Of a stretch of DNA of 64,000 bases, positions 18,220 through 28,038 are shown piece by piece (position 1 is the first letter of the stretch; every line of letters starts with the position of its first letter). The notes below the pieces were generated by a model. It had not been told where the DNA came from. It did no database searches and saw only the letters and a program-made list of their open reading frames with translations. Where the stretch lies: NCBI GenBank assembly GCA_038321615.1, contig JBBQFC010000012.1, positions 4,189-68,188 on the forward strand, written 5' to 3'. The position numbers were made by a program, and so were the translations under genes. The stretch is from JBBQFC01 sp038321615. GTDB taxonomy: Bacteria > Bacteroidota > Bacteroidia > Flavobacteriales_D > Cryomorphaceae.

Positions 18220-19743
18220 TCATTCCAACATTAGCTTTTGCGTGTAAACTCCCTTCTCGCTCCAGGCGCGTACGATGTAAATGCCCGCATTGAGTCCTGC
18301 TAATTCAAGTGCATTCGAGATTTAATTTCCTAAATAAACCCGTACTACTCTGCCTTGCAAATCTGCGATTTCTATTCGCTCTATGCGCTCGTTGGATTCT
18401 GGAAAGGCTACTCGTATGGAACCATTTGTTGGATTAGGCCAAATCTTTAATTTACCCCTGCCCTCCTTATCATCCACACCTACAAATCCACTGGGCTGCA
18501 AGCGCACCAAGCAGAGTTATACGGCTCCCCGCCAAAGGAGGAGAACCGACCTCCGGGCAAAAGCTTGCCGTCAGGGAGTTTTTCAACAACACTTATGCCG
18601 GCACCCATTACCGGGCCAGATGGGCTGGTCCAGCCGCCCCATACAGCCGAATCTGGTGTAGCTCCTTCCATAGCGGCGGGTATTACGTTACCGTCGTCCT
18701 GTATTTTGGCCAGCCGTCTATAAGGCGCTCCATTAATTTCTATAAAAAAAACCGTGAAGTATAAACGTACCATCATCATCTTCAATTACACCCGCTGCAA
18801 TATTAATTGGGGTAGTGGGATTCTCATAAGTTCATCCGAAGTAGTCGGTGAAAACTGGAGCCATAAAATTTTGATCAAGGCTACCATCTGAGAGCAGCCG
18901 TACATTTCTAGAAAGCTAATTGGTTTCATTTACCAAGATAATATCATTACCAAATATAAGCCATAACCGATCCTGACTGTCTATAAGCGTGGTAGAAACC
19001 AATGATCCATTTGCAGTAAAAGGCGAAACGAATTCAGTGTTTACAGTAAAGTCGGCATTCAGCTTGGCAACTTTCGGACAGAAATAGCCATCAACCTCGT
19101 CAAAATCGCCTGCAATAATGTATTCTCCTGTGCTTAATAGATGCAAAGTACGTATCTCCGCATCTACCGGCTCAGCGCAGCGCAGCATGGGGAAACCCGC
19201 CACCGGCGCACCCGTAGCGTCAATCATGCAAAGCTGCCGCAAACCCAAATGATTCCCTGCAGTGCCCATCAAGGTGGAGTCTGTAAAGAAACGTCCGGCA
19301 ACTAAGATATGGTCTTCGGGGGTGATAGGGGCGTCAAAACCTTTGTTGGATAAAGGGCCCGAGTAGGCCTGTTTTGCAAATTCGAATTTAAATTGCTCTA
19401 CCGCATCCAATGATAATCGAAATCTTTGGACTCCAGTACTTCCATAATGTATACATTCATTCAAGAAAAAGTCAAGCTTGATTAAGTTTGCTCCACTAAC
19501 AGGGGTAATAAGGCCACCTGAATTAGAAAATAAACTTGTTTGTTGGGCTGTAGGATTCGTGTTATTTCAAAAGCCAGTAACCAGCAATGAACCGTCATCG
19601 TGTATTAATATATCGCTTACGCTTACTCTATTTAATAACAACGCTGAATTAAAACTTGGGTCTATCTCATATTGAATCACCTGTGCCAAAGAATTTCCGA
19701 CACAGGTGAACAAAATGATTAAGTTGAAAAATGGCGCTCGCAT
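18220..19743 (-). pseudogene. Decayed T9SS-secreted repeat protein with type A sorting domain
   Basis: The reverse strand from an ATG at 19743 reads a signal peptide (APFFNLIILFTCVGNSLAQ) and then repeats of the delta-60 or propeller kind (for example KLNADFTVNTEF, LLSDGSLDQNF). In-frame stops interrupt it at 19569 (TGA), 18918 (TAG) and 18834 (TGA). There is a frameshift at an eight-base A/T run (18744-18751) and another near 18512. The end is a T9SS type A sorting domain, KIWPNPTNGS ... LAGLNAGIYIVRAWSEKG, itself cut by a TAA just below 18325. Reading through all lesions gives one coherent protein, so this is a pseudogene and not several small genes. Confidence 0.85.
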
Positions 19744-19746
19744 GGC

Positions 19747-20370
19747 TTAATGCGTTACCACAAATTTACCTTCGCTTACTTTCCTTCCACTTTGCGTAAG
19801 TTAAAATATGTACACTCCATTTGATAGCCTGCGCGTATCGATCAATTCTTGCCCTTCATACACTTCGTCCAGGTTTCGGTTTTCGACTTGCCGACCTAAA
19901 CCGTCGAACACAGAAAGGTTCGTTTGATGTTCGGCGCTCAAAAGGCTGTACGAAATTATAATGTATTGATCCGATGGATTTGGATAGGCGTTGGCCGTAT
20001 TCTACTTAGCAGCGAGCTCTGCATAGCTCGGTTTAAGATCGCGCGGAGCAGTTTTGCATTTCTGTTGTCCCTGAGCATCGTAGCAAATGCTGTAGTGAAA
20101 GCAAAGGGCATTTTGCGAATTTTGAGCAGCTTTTCCAGTCTCAGGGTTTTCAGCAATAGCCTTTAGCGTATTAACTTCATTCGTGTCTAAACGTGCAATA
20201 TTTCTTCCAGAAGCATTTATACCACCCAAAAATTGGTAGAAGGCTTTCAAATGACCCATTTCTGCGTAACGTTCGGTGCTGAGCTTGTATTCATAAGTGT
20301 ATAGTTTAGAAGAATTAAAAGGGAAGGACAATTTGGTCATCGTACTCATCATTAATAGTTTAAGTAACAA
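19747..20370 (-). pseudogene. C-terminal remnant of a second T9SS cargo protein
   Basis: On the minus strand an open stretch from about 20370 ends in a TAG at 20004. The same frame continues as NTANAYPNPSDQYIIISYSL ... LSVFDGLGRQVENR ... LSNGVYIF, then a TAA at 19803, then LTQSGRKVSEGKFVVTH and the natural stop at 19749. This is a complete T9SS type A sorting domain broken by a nonsense codon, behind about 120 residues of cargo with two nearby Cys (CFHYSICYD). No signal peptide remains upstream, so the 5' part appears lost. It lies 4 bases upstream of the other decayed cargo gene. Confidence 0.75.
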
Positions 20371-20548
20371 TTTAATAATATGCGCTATCTCTGGGTGTTA
20401 AGAATTCGCCGCACTGGCATTTGGCGCAAAGGAGCGCGTGGGTGTGAATTTTCAGGGTCTATAATCAGCTTGAATGCCAGTACTACATTGAACTAAGCAC
20501 TTTTGCCGAGGTAAGTTTTGAAGGCCAGCTATGTGCATTTTATCCTTC

Positions 20549-21250
20549 TCACCCTTCCGGCACATCCAGCCGAAAGCCCACCCCGTGAATGTTCACAATC
20601 CCGATGCGCGGATCGGTGGCAAAGTATTTCCGCAATTTGGAGATGAATACGTCGAGGCTTCGGCCTATGAAGTAGCTATCGTCGCCCCATACCATATTGC
20701 CGATTAATTCGCGCTCGATTACGCGGTTTTTATGGCCGAGCAACAGTCGCAGGATATCGGCTTCTTTCTTGGTCAGCACGCGGTCGGCGTCGGGGCCAAT
20801 AAGGCGGTAATCGTTTGGGTAAAAGGTGAAATGGCCGAAGGAAATTTTCTCGGCTTCGTTGGTATCCGTAATTGCTTTGAGCCCGGCCCGCTTCATAATG
20901 GCTTCCAAACGAAGGAGAAACTCTTCGTTGCTGAATGGCTTGGTAATGTAATCGTCGGCACCGGCTTTTAGTCCTTCAATTTTATCTTCTACCATCGACT
21001 TAGCCGAAAGGAAAACGATCGGTACCTGGGCATTAATCTTCCGGATATCCCGAGCCAACTCAAATCCGTCCTTTTTTGGCATCATTACGTCGAGCAGGCA
21101 GAGATCGTATTGCTGCTGATTGAACTGGAGTAGCCCCGCCTTGCCATCCCTGCAAAGGTGAGCGGTGTAGCCCGCTTCTTTGAGCATGTCCTGTATTACA
21201 AATCCCAAAGCGGGATCGTCTTCAACCAAGAGAATTTTTATTTCTTCCAT
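20549..21250 (-). CDS. OmpR-family response regulator (RprY-like)
   Basis: A 233-residue response regulator. The receiver domain has the acidic pair EDD at 10-12, phospho-acceptor Asp54 (CLLDVMMPKKDG), conserved Thr/Ser (FLSAKS) and Lys in DYITKPFSNEE. The C-terminal winged helix (LTKKEADILRLLLGHKNRVIERE ... GRSLDVFISKLRKYF) binds DNA. The ATG at 21250 lies one base from the end of the kinase gene upstream, so the two are a co-expressed pair. Similarity to Bacteroidota RprY is from family memory; targets are unknown. Confidence 0.92.
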   Translation of the reverse strand: MEEIKILLVEDDPALGFVIQDMLKEAGYTAHLCRDGKAGLLQFNQQQYDLCLLDVMMPKKDGFELARDIRKINAQVPIVFLSAKSMVEDKIEGLKAGADDYITKPFSNEEFLLRLEAIMKRAGLKAITDTNEAEKISFGHFTFYPNDYRLIGPDADRVLTKKEADILRLLLGHKNRVIERELIGNMVWGDDSYFIGRSLDVFISKLRKYFATDPRIGIVNIHGVGFRLDVPEG

Positions 21251-21251
21251 T

Positions 21252-22589
21252 TCAACGTGCCCCGAAGTTATCGAATTCCAAGGTGAAAGTACTCCCTTTA
21301 CCAAGTTGGCTTTCCAGCGAAATTTTGCCCCCAAAGGCTTTCATCATCTGAGCTACGTAAAAAAGTCCAAGTCCGAAGCCTTTTACGTCGTGCCGATTGC
21401 CCGTATGCACGCGGTAGAACTTATCGAAAATATAGGGAATCGACTTAGCTGGAATTCCGATGCCTTGATCCGTAAATCGCAGGAGCAGCTTGTTTTTACG
21501 GTTCTCGGAGCTTACGCGAATCACTTTGGCTTCGGGACTGTACTTGATGGCGTTGTCGAAAAGATTGTTGACCACATTGGCCAAATGCATCGGATCGGCT
21601 TTTACCAATGAGTTTTCGGCAGCTAATTGAAGCGTTATTTCCAGCTCATCATTTTCGTGCACCAAGCGAAGCGATGCACAGGTGCTTTCCACCACTTTGT
21701 GAATATCTACCGCGGCCAATTTCACGTGGGTTTGCCCGCGCTCCAATACGGCAAGTTGAAGCACCTTATCTACCTGGAGCTTCAGGCGTTCGTTTTCGCT
21801 GTGTATGAGTTCTACATAATTGCGGAAGCGTTCGGGTTGCTCCAAAATAGCTGGATTTCGCAGCATTTCGCTCGAAAGGCCTATGGTCGATATGGGCGTT
21901 TTCAACTCATGGGTCATATTATTTACAAAGTCGGTTTTCATCTCCGACAGCCGCTTCTGACGAAGCACCACATACACGGCGTAAGCAAAAAACAGGAATA
22001 CAATTAAACTGATAAGTGCAGAGAAAGCCCATGTAGAAACAGCGGCTTTCGGCTGATTGATGCTAAATATGGAACGGTTGGGAAAGAATACGCCGAAATA
22101 GTGGCCATCTTTTTCCCATTTGAACTGCGGGGCTTGAGCCTGAATTTCTTCCGCAGAGCTATCGGAGCTAAAGGAAATGTAGTTGCCATAAACGATGCTA
22201 TCGGTAAAGCAATCGTACACGCCGTATTCAAAGTTCTCGCGAATGTTGCGCTCCGTAAATTCGCTGCGCAAAAGGTTTTCCAAAAGGTATGGATGCACCG
22301 TATCGTTGATGGCCACGGTGAAATAATTAGGTCGGACTTGCTTTACGGCCTGAAAAAGCTCCGCGGGATCGTTGTTGATCGTAAGGATTTCATTGGCCAC
22401 ATTGGTAAGCGCAATAACTACGCGGTCGTTGAACTGTTTGGCCTCGGCGACTTCTTGCTCCTTGCGCAGATCAATTTGCGATTGCTGCACTTTAAATGCC
22501 TTATCAAGCCAATAGATTTGCGTGGCAATAATGCCTGCAACGGACAGCGTAGCCAAAAGAATTAAGGTGCTGATAAGTCCGCGGCTCAT
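21252..22589 (-). CDS. Sensor histidine kinase (RprX-like)
   Basis: A 445-residue membrane kinase. Transmembrane helices at about 8-28 and 187-209 flank a periplasmic sensor of about 155 residues. The HisKA box NNMTHELKTPIS puts the phospho-acceptor at His227. The ATPase boxes NNLFDNAIKYSPE, DQGIGIPAKSIPYIFDKFYRV and KGFGLGLFYV are complete. It is immediately upstream of its response-regulator partner on the same strand. The signal is unknown. Confidence 0.92.
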   Translation of the reverse strand: MSRGLISTLILLATLSVAGIIATQIYWLDKAFKVQQSQIDLRKEQEVAEAKQFNDRVVIALTNVANEILTINNDPAELFQAVKQVRPNYFTVAINDTVHPYLLENLLRSEFTERNIRENFEYGVYDCFTDSIVYGNYISFSSDSSAEEIQAQAPQFKWEKDGHYFGVFFPNRSIFSINQPKAAVSTWAFSALISLIVFLFFAYAVYVVLRQKRLSEMKTDFVNNMTHELKTPISTIGLSSEMLRNPAILEQPERFRNYVELIHSENERLKLQVDKVLQLAVLERGQTHVKLAAVDIHKVVESTCASLRLVHENDELEITLQLAAENSLVKADPMHLANVVNNLFDNAIKYSPEAKVIRVSSENRKNKLLLRFTDQGIGIPAKSIPYIFDKFYRVHTGNRHDVKGFGLGLFYVAQMMKAFGGKISLESQLGKGSTFTLEFDNFGAR

Positions 22590-22663
22590 GCAGCGAATTT
22601 AGGTATTCAATACTGGTGCGCAGGGCGATTTAACAACGAAGTAACATGGTAGATGCCGCTGTA

Positions 22664-22840
22664 CTATTTCTTCCTAAGCTGGTGCGACCGAATATTGGTG
22701 CAAATTCTTATCACGTCGAGGGTATTCCCATAGCGGGTTTGATTCAACCGGATGATTTCTCCGAGCAAATCGCTTTCCGGCGTCTGAAGCAGACGCTTAA
22801 TATCCTGCCTTAGTAGGCCGGTGGAGCTTGAAGGTTCCAT
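22664..22840 (-). CDS. Possible small protein, unrecognised
   Basis: An open frame of 58 codons from the ATG at 22840 (a longer start at 22942 would lie inside the groEL terminator). It is charged and Arg/Leu-rich (LLGEIIRLNQTRYGNTLDVIRICTN), without a signal peptide or membrane helix. No family is recognised and no convincing promoter is seen. It fills the gap between groEL and the kinase gene and may not be real. Confidence 0.25.
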   Translation of the reverse strand: MEPSSSTGLLRQDIKRLLQTPESDLLGEIIRLNQTRYGNTLDVIRICTNIRSHQLRKK

Positions 22841-22904
22841 AGGGGGAATGTTAAGATTGCCAATTAGTTGAACTCTTAAGTTGCCCGATTGGTTACAAAA
22901 AAAG

Positions 22905-22943
22905 AACCCAAAAAAAATGCGCCACAGTTTCCCGTGGCGCATT
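22905..22943 (-). terminator. Rho-independent terminator of groES-groEL
   Basis: A perfect 10-bp stem AATGCGCCAC (22916-22925) and GTGGCGCATT (22934-22943) with an 8-base loop. On the minus strand it is followed by an uninterrupted T run. It lies 25 bases after the groEL stop. Confidence 0.9.
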
Positions 22944-22967
22944 GAAGTATTAAATTATTGGTTTGGC

Positions 22968-24617
<1,650 letters not shown>

Positions 24618-24637
24618 TTAAAGTTTTGGTGAGTTAA

Positions 24638-24922
24638 TTAGTTGGAGCCTACAATTCCGAAGATGTCGGATTCGCGCATGATGAGGTAGCTGCTGCCTTC
24701 AATTTTAATTTCTGTACCAGAGTACTGTCCGTAGATGACGCTATCGCCAACTTTTACGGTAAGTGGCTCATCTTTTTTACCATTGCCTACGGCTATAACT
24801 GTACCCCGTTGTGGCTTTTCCTTGGCCGTATCGGGAATGAAGATGCCGCTGGCAGTTTTTTCTTCAGCAGGAGCTGCTTCTACGAGCACGCGGTCTGCAA
24901 GGGGGGTCACGTTTACTGACAT
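24638..24922 (-). CDS. groES: Co-chaperonin GroES
   Basis: A 94-residue 10-kDa co-chaperonin capping GroEL. It has the typical start [27 protein letters not shown] (the mobile loop is about residues 17-33), [14 protein letters not shown], and a terminal [11 protein letters not shown]. It is first gene of a two-gene operon. Its upstream region contains no canonical CIRCE element but does have a 9-bp inverted repeat. Confidence 0.97.
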   Translation of the reverse strand: MSVNVTPLADRVLVEAAPAEEKTASGIFIPDTAKEKPQRGTVIAVGNGKKDEPLTVKVGDSVIYGQYSGTEIKIEGSSYLIMRESDIFGIVGSN

Positions 24923-24959
24923 GTTTTTTGCGTTTTATATTTGCTTTTGCCATGGTCAG

Positions 24960-25002
24960 AAAATGTGCCAATGACGGAAAGGGTTCAATGCCTGCACATT
25001 TT
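24960..25002. promoter_or_regulatory. Inverted repeat upstream of groES
   Basis: AAAATGTGC (24960-24968) and GCACATTTT (24994-25002) form a perfect 9-bp inverted repeat separated by 25 bases. GTC and GAC extend the arms outside a short mismatch. It lies 38-80 bases upstream of the groES start, where an operator would be expected, but it does not match CIRCE. A regulatory role is inferred. Confidence 0.35.
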
Positions 25003-25013
25003 GACAGGGAAGC

Positions 25014-25050
25014 AAAAAAAATGTCAGCCCGTGCGTGACAGGCTGACATT
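25014..25050 (-). terminator. Rho-independent terminator of the miaB-secG operon
   Basis: The stem ATGTCAGCC (25021-25029) and GGCTGACAT (25041-25049) has an 11-base loop, followed on the minus strand by a run of seven T. It lies 23 bases after the secG stop and separates that operon from groES. Confidence 0.88.
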
Positions 25051-25072
25051 CTAAAGTGCGTTTCCCGGTGGT

Positions 25073-25414
25073 TTATTCGGCGGGAATTTCTTCTGCTGCG
25101 CCTTCTTCTGCTGCGCCTTCTTCCGGGCTTGCTGCTGGTGGCGGAGCAAGTTCTGTTTCCTCGTAAATGCTACCGGCTTCGAAAGTGCCTGCACCGCCTT
25201 GAATTCCGGCAGAAACCAAACACAATACAAATAGCGAAATGGCCAAAGTCCAAGTACTTTTTTCTAGAAAATCGGCTGTTCTTTTTACACCGCCTATCTG
25301 GTTTACAGATGCATAGCTAGAATCGAGGCCGCCACCTTTTGGATTCTGAATAAGTACAATGAGCGCTAAGAGCACACAAACGATGATGATGAGAACGAAA
25401 ATGAAAATGGCCAT
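25073..25414 (-). CDS. secG: Preprotein translocase subunit SecG
   Basis: A 113-residue inner-membrane subunit of the SecYEG channel. Two transmembrane helices are seen (about 2-23 and 52-72). The conserved linker IQNPKGGGLDSSYAS and the FLEKSTW start of helix 2 are diagnostic. The C-terminus is a low-complexity Glu/Ala/Pro tail with repeated EEGAAEE, longer than in E. coli SecG. It follows the upstream TPR-like gene by 2 bases and ends at a terminator. Confidence 0.93.
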   Translation of the reverse strand: MAIFIFVLIIIVCVLLALIVLIQNPKGGGLDSSYASVNQIGGVKRTADFLEKSTWTLAISLFVLCLVSAGIQGGAGTFEAGSIYEETELAPPPAASPEEGAAEEGAAEEIPAE

Positions 25415-25416
25415 AA

Positions 25417-26277
25417 TTATGTATTTTGAGCTTGTTCTTCTGCTTCTTTTTTAAGAGCGGCAAAGTAAAGGGTTTTTTCGGGATATTTCAACGAGAGAAT
25501 TTCGAAGGCTCGAGCCGCCTTCTTGCCGTGGCCTTGCCGCAAATAGATCCTGGCCAAGGTCTCCGTTACGAACGATTCATCGTCCATGATGCTGAGCTTA
25601 CCCATTTGCGACGGCGAAAAGAATGCCGCCTTTACTGGAGAGATCTGTGGAGCGCTGGAGATAAATTTATCGATGAGCTCTAAACTTTCATTGGGCTTAG
25701 CGGCTTCTTTCCTATCCGAAAGGCGGATAAGCCAATCGCCAAAACTTACCACACCCGATTCAGCATCACTATCGGCAGCTTCCGATGGGTTGCTTAAGGC
25801 CGCTCTATCGAGCTGCGCCAGATAATCGGATGTCTCCAGCTCGCCGATATGGATAATGGCTTCCCGTAGAATCTCTTCTTCCATCGGTTTAGAAGAAAGA
25901 ACTAAAGAGATAGGCTGTGAATCATCCGCTTGGTTAATTTCATCGGGCAGGGAAAGAGATGATTGAATTTCTTCATTCGAATCTTTTGCCAGTTCTTGCT
26001 CTACATCGCTTTCGAAGGCATCGATTTGTTCACCGACGCGTGCTTGTAGTATATAGGTGTAAAGCTTCGATCGATCTTGAATTGCAATGGCTGCGCGCTG
26101 CAGAGACTTTTTGTGATCTAAGCTGTCAGCCGCTTTATCGGCCATGGCAGCCATAACCTGATAGGTGGCGCAATACGGGAAATCGGCGGCCAGTTTTCGA
26201 ATTTCGGAGCTGTCTACCGAAGTCGATATAGCTCTGGTATCCATAATGCTCAAAAGCTGTTTGCGCTGTATCACCAT
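25417..26277 (-). CDS. Conserved Bacteroidota protein with TPR-like end
   Basis: A 286-residue soluble protein with no signal peptide. The N-terminal half is helical with an FPYCATYQVMAAM segment. The centre is acidic and low in complexity (about 95-190). The last 50 residues (ETLARIYLRQGHGKKAARAFEILSLKYPEK) look like one tetratricopeptide unit. Proteins of this sort are often found between lptE and secG in Bacteroidota, but I know no function. Its start overlaps the lptE stop by 7 bases and secG follows by 2 bases. Confidence 0.75.
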   Translation of the reverse strand: MVIQRKQLLSIMDTRAISTSVDSSEIRKLAADFPYCATYQVMAAMADKAADSLDHKKSLQRAAIAIQDRSKLYTYILQARVGEQIDAFESDVEQELAKDSNEEIQSSLSLPDEINQADDSQPISLVLSSKPMEEEILREAIIHIGELETSDYLAQLDRAALSNPSEAADSDAESGVVSFGDWLIRLSDRKEAAKPNESLELIDKFISSAPQISPVKAAFFSPSQMGKLSIMDDESFVTETLARIYLRQGHGKKAARAFEILSLKYPEKTLYFAALKKEAEEQAQNT

Positions 26278-26795
26278 GCCCCGATCGATGCGTCGAAAAT
26301 ATCCTGAACCAACTGCTCGTTAATTTGGGTGATAAGCTGGGATTCTACATCGTTGAAATTGGAGTTGGAATTATAATCGGCAAATCGGCTAAAACTGCGC
26401 TCAAAGTTCTTATCGCGATCATAAAGATTGGTGTACTTCACCTTTATCCCAATTGTCAACCGGTTCACTGTGGTAATTTCATCGCCCGATACGGCAGCAT
26501 TTCCAATTTCGAACTGGTTGATAAAGCCTTCGTATTGCAGGTCGCCGCTTTTCTCGATCAAATCTAGCCGGGTTTGCGCCAAAAGCAAATCTTTCAGCGA
26601 TTCGGTGAGTTGCAAATCATAATTCGTAGTTGCCTGCGGCGTTAAAATTTGAAAGGTCTTGACCGAAAAATTCTTGGCTTCTGCGGGGATATCGGCTCCG
26701 CTGAGGGAATAAGAAACCTTGCATGCAGTAGCAGCGCCTATCAGGGCTAAGAAAAGGACTACTTTCAATTGGAAAATTCGGCTAGCGCAATTCAT
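26271..26795 (-). CDS. lptE: LptE-family outer-membrane lipoprotein
   Basis: A 174-residue lipoprotein. The ATG at 26795 gives a signal peptide with lipobox IGAATAC, so the mature N-terminus is a lipidated Cys. The body (VKTFQILTPQATTNYDLQLTESLKDLLLAQTRLDLI, then a beta-rich segment) matches the LptE family that plugs the LptD lipopolysaccharide exporter. A longer upstream start would lose the signal peptide's position. It overlaps the end of the activator gene by 14 bases. Confidence 0.8.
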   Translation of the reverse strand: MNCASRIFQLKVVLFLALIGAATACKVSYSLSGADIPAEAKNFSVKTFQILTPQATTNYDLQLTESLKDLLLAQTRLDLIEKSGDLQYEGFINQFEIGNAAVSGDEITTVNRLTIGIKVKYTNLYDRDKNFERSFSRFADYNSNSNFNDVESQLITQINEQLVQDIFDASIGAW

Positions 26796-28038
26796 ACTCT
26801 TTGATCTTCCGATACAAGGTTCGTTCCGAAATTCCAAGTTCATTGGCCGCCTGCTTCCGGCGATTGTTGTATTTTTTTAGTGCTTTTTGGATCATTTCGC
26901 GCTCGGTATCTTCGAGGGAGAGCGATTCTTCCACTTCTTCGTGCTCATCAATCTCATTGGCGGAAGCCGATGAGCGAATATCGTAGGGAGTCGGCCTATC
27001 GCCGTTGGTCATGTATGCGCTGCCTACGGTAGCTTCCGACGTTTCAAATTCGTCATACAGCCGCTTGATTGCTGCCGGATTTCTGGGGTTTATTTCAGAT
27101 CCATTCGCTCTGTTTTGCATTAGCTCCAATACGATAGCCTTCAGATCGCTGACGTCTTGCCGCATTTCAAACAGTATTTTATAGAGTATTTCGCGCTCAC
27201 TAAAATCGTTGCCGGCCTTTTCCTGCCCTCCTATCACTGCCGGCAAGTTCGACTTGGTTACGTCGGGCAAATACTGGGCGAGCGTATATCCTGTAATTAT
27301 TCGCGACTCTTCGATCACCGATAGCTGCTCCGTTATATTTTTGAGCTGGCGGATGTTTCCCGGCCATCCATAATTTTCGAGTAGCCGTTGGGCTTCATCT
27401 TCCAAACGAATCGCGGGCATTTTATATTTCTCAGCGAAGTCGATGGCGAATTTTCTAAAAAGCAGATTCACATCGGCTTTTCGATCGCGAAGTGGGGGTA
27501 GATAGATTGGCACTGAGCTGAGACGATAGAAAAGATCCTCCCGAAATTTGCCGTTTTGTATGGCCTTTTGCATGGCCACGTTGGTAGCTGCGATAATGCG
27601 GACGTTCGTTTTGATAACCTTCGAAGAACCGACTTTGATAAACTCTCCTGTCTCCAACACGCGGAGCAGTCGCACCTGTGTTTGAAGGGGAAGTTCGGCT
27701 ACTTCGTCCAGGAATATGGTGCCACCATCAGCTACTTCGAAGTACCCTTTCCGGGCATCAGTAGCTCCTGTAAAGGCTCCTTTTTCGTGGCCAAAAAGCT
27801 CGGAGTCAATAGTTCCTTCGGGTATCGCTCCACAGTTTACTGCAATATAAGCACCGTGCTTCCGGGCGGATAATTGGTGAATAATCTGCGGCATGGTTTC
27901 CTTCCCGGTACCGCTCTCTCCGGTTACCAATACCGATATATCCGTCGGCGATACTTGCATAGCAATATCTATGGCCCGGTTTAGCAATGGAGCATTTCCA
28001 ATAATTCCAAACCGGCTTTTTACCTGCTGTATATCCAT
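26782..28038 (-). CDS. Sigma-54-type AAA+ activator with Fis-type HTH
   Basis: A 418-residue protein. The AAA+ domain has the Walker A GESGTGKE at 40-47, the sigma-54-contact loop GAFTGA at 87-92, GGTIFLDEV as Walker B, and WPGNIRQLKN. The C-terminal HTH is of the Fis type (RRKQAANELGISERTLYRKIKEY). There is no N-terminal receiver or GAF domain; the AAA+ module starts almost at once, so activity is probably set by abundance or a partner. The ATG at 28038 overlaps the miaB stop. Its place in an lptE/secG operon suggests an envelope-related role, which is inference. Confidence 0.9.
   Translation of the reverse strand: MDIQQVKSRFGIIGNAPLLNRAIDIAMQVSPTDISVLVTGESGTGKETMPQIIHQLSARKHGAYIAVNCGAIPEGTIDSELFGHEKGAFTGATDARKGYFEVADGGTIFLDEVAELPLQTQVRLLRVLETGEFIKVGSSKVIKTNVRIIAATNVAMQKAIQNGKFREDLFYRLSSVPIYLPPLRDRKADVNLLFRKFAIDFAEKYKMPAIRLEDEAQRLLENYGWPGNIRQLKNITEQLSVIEESRIITGYTLAQYLPDVTKSNLPAVIGGQEKAGNDFSEREILYKILFEMRQDVSDLKAIVLELMQNRANGSEINPRNPAAIKRLYDEFETSEATVGSAYMTNGDRPTPYDIRSSASANEIDEHEEVEESLSLEDTEREMIQKALKKYNNRRKQAANELGISERTLYRKIKEYELR

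Noticed and set aside
18220..20370. Stop-codon recoding (TGA or TAA read-through) as an explanation of the broken cargo genes
   Set aside because: TGA, TAG and TAA all occur, with frameshifts as well, and normal genes in the window use these codons as stops.
22664..22942. The longer (92-codon) version of the small frame after groEL
   Set aside because: Its start would lie inside the groEL terminator hairpin; only the 58-codon version was kept, at low confidence.
24923..25020. CIRCE (HrcA) operator upstream of groES
   Set aside because: The TTAGCACTC-N9-GAGTGCTAA pattern is absent; only a different inverted repeat was found.
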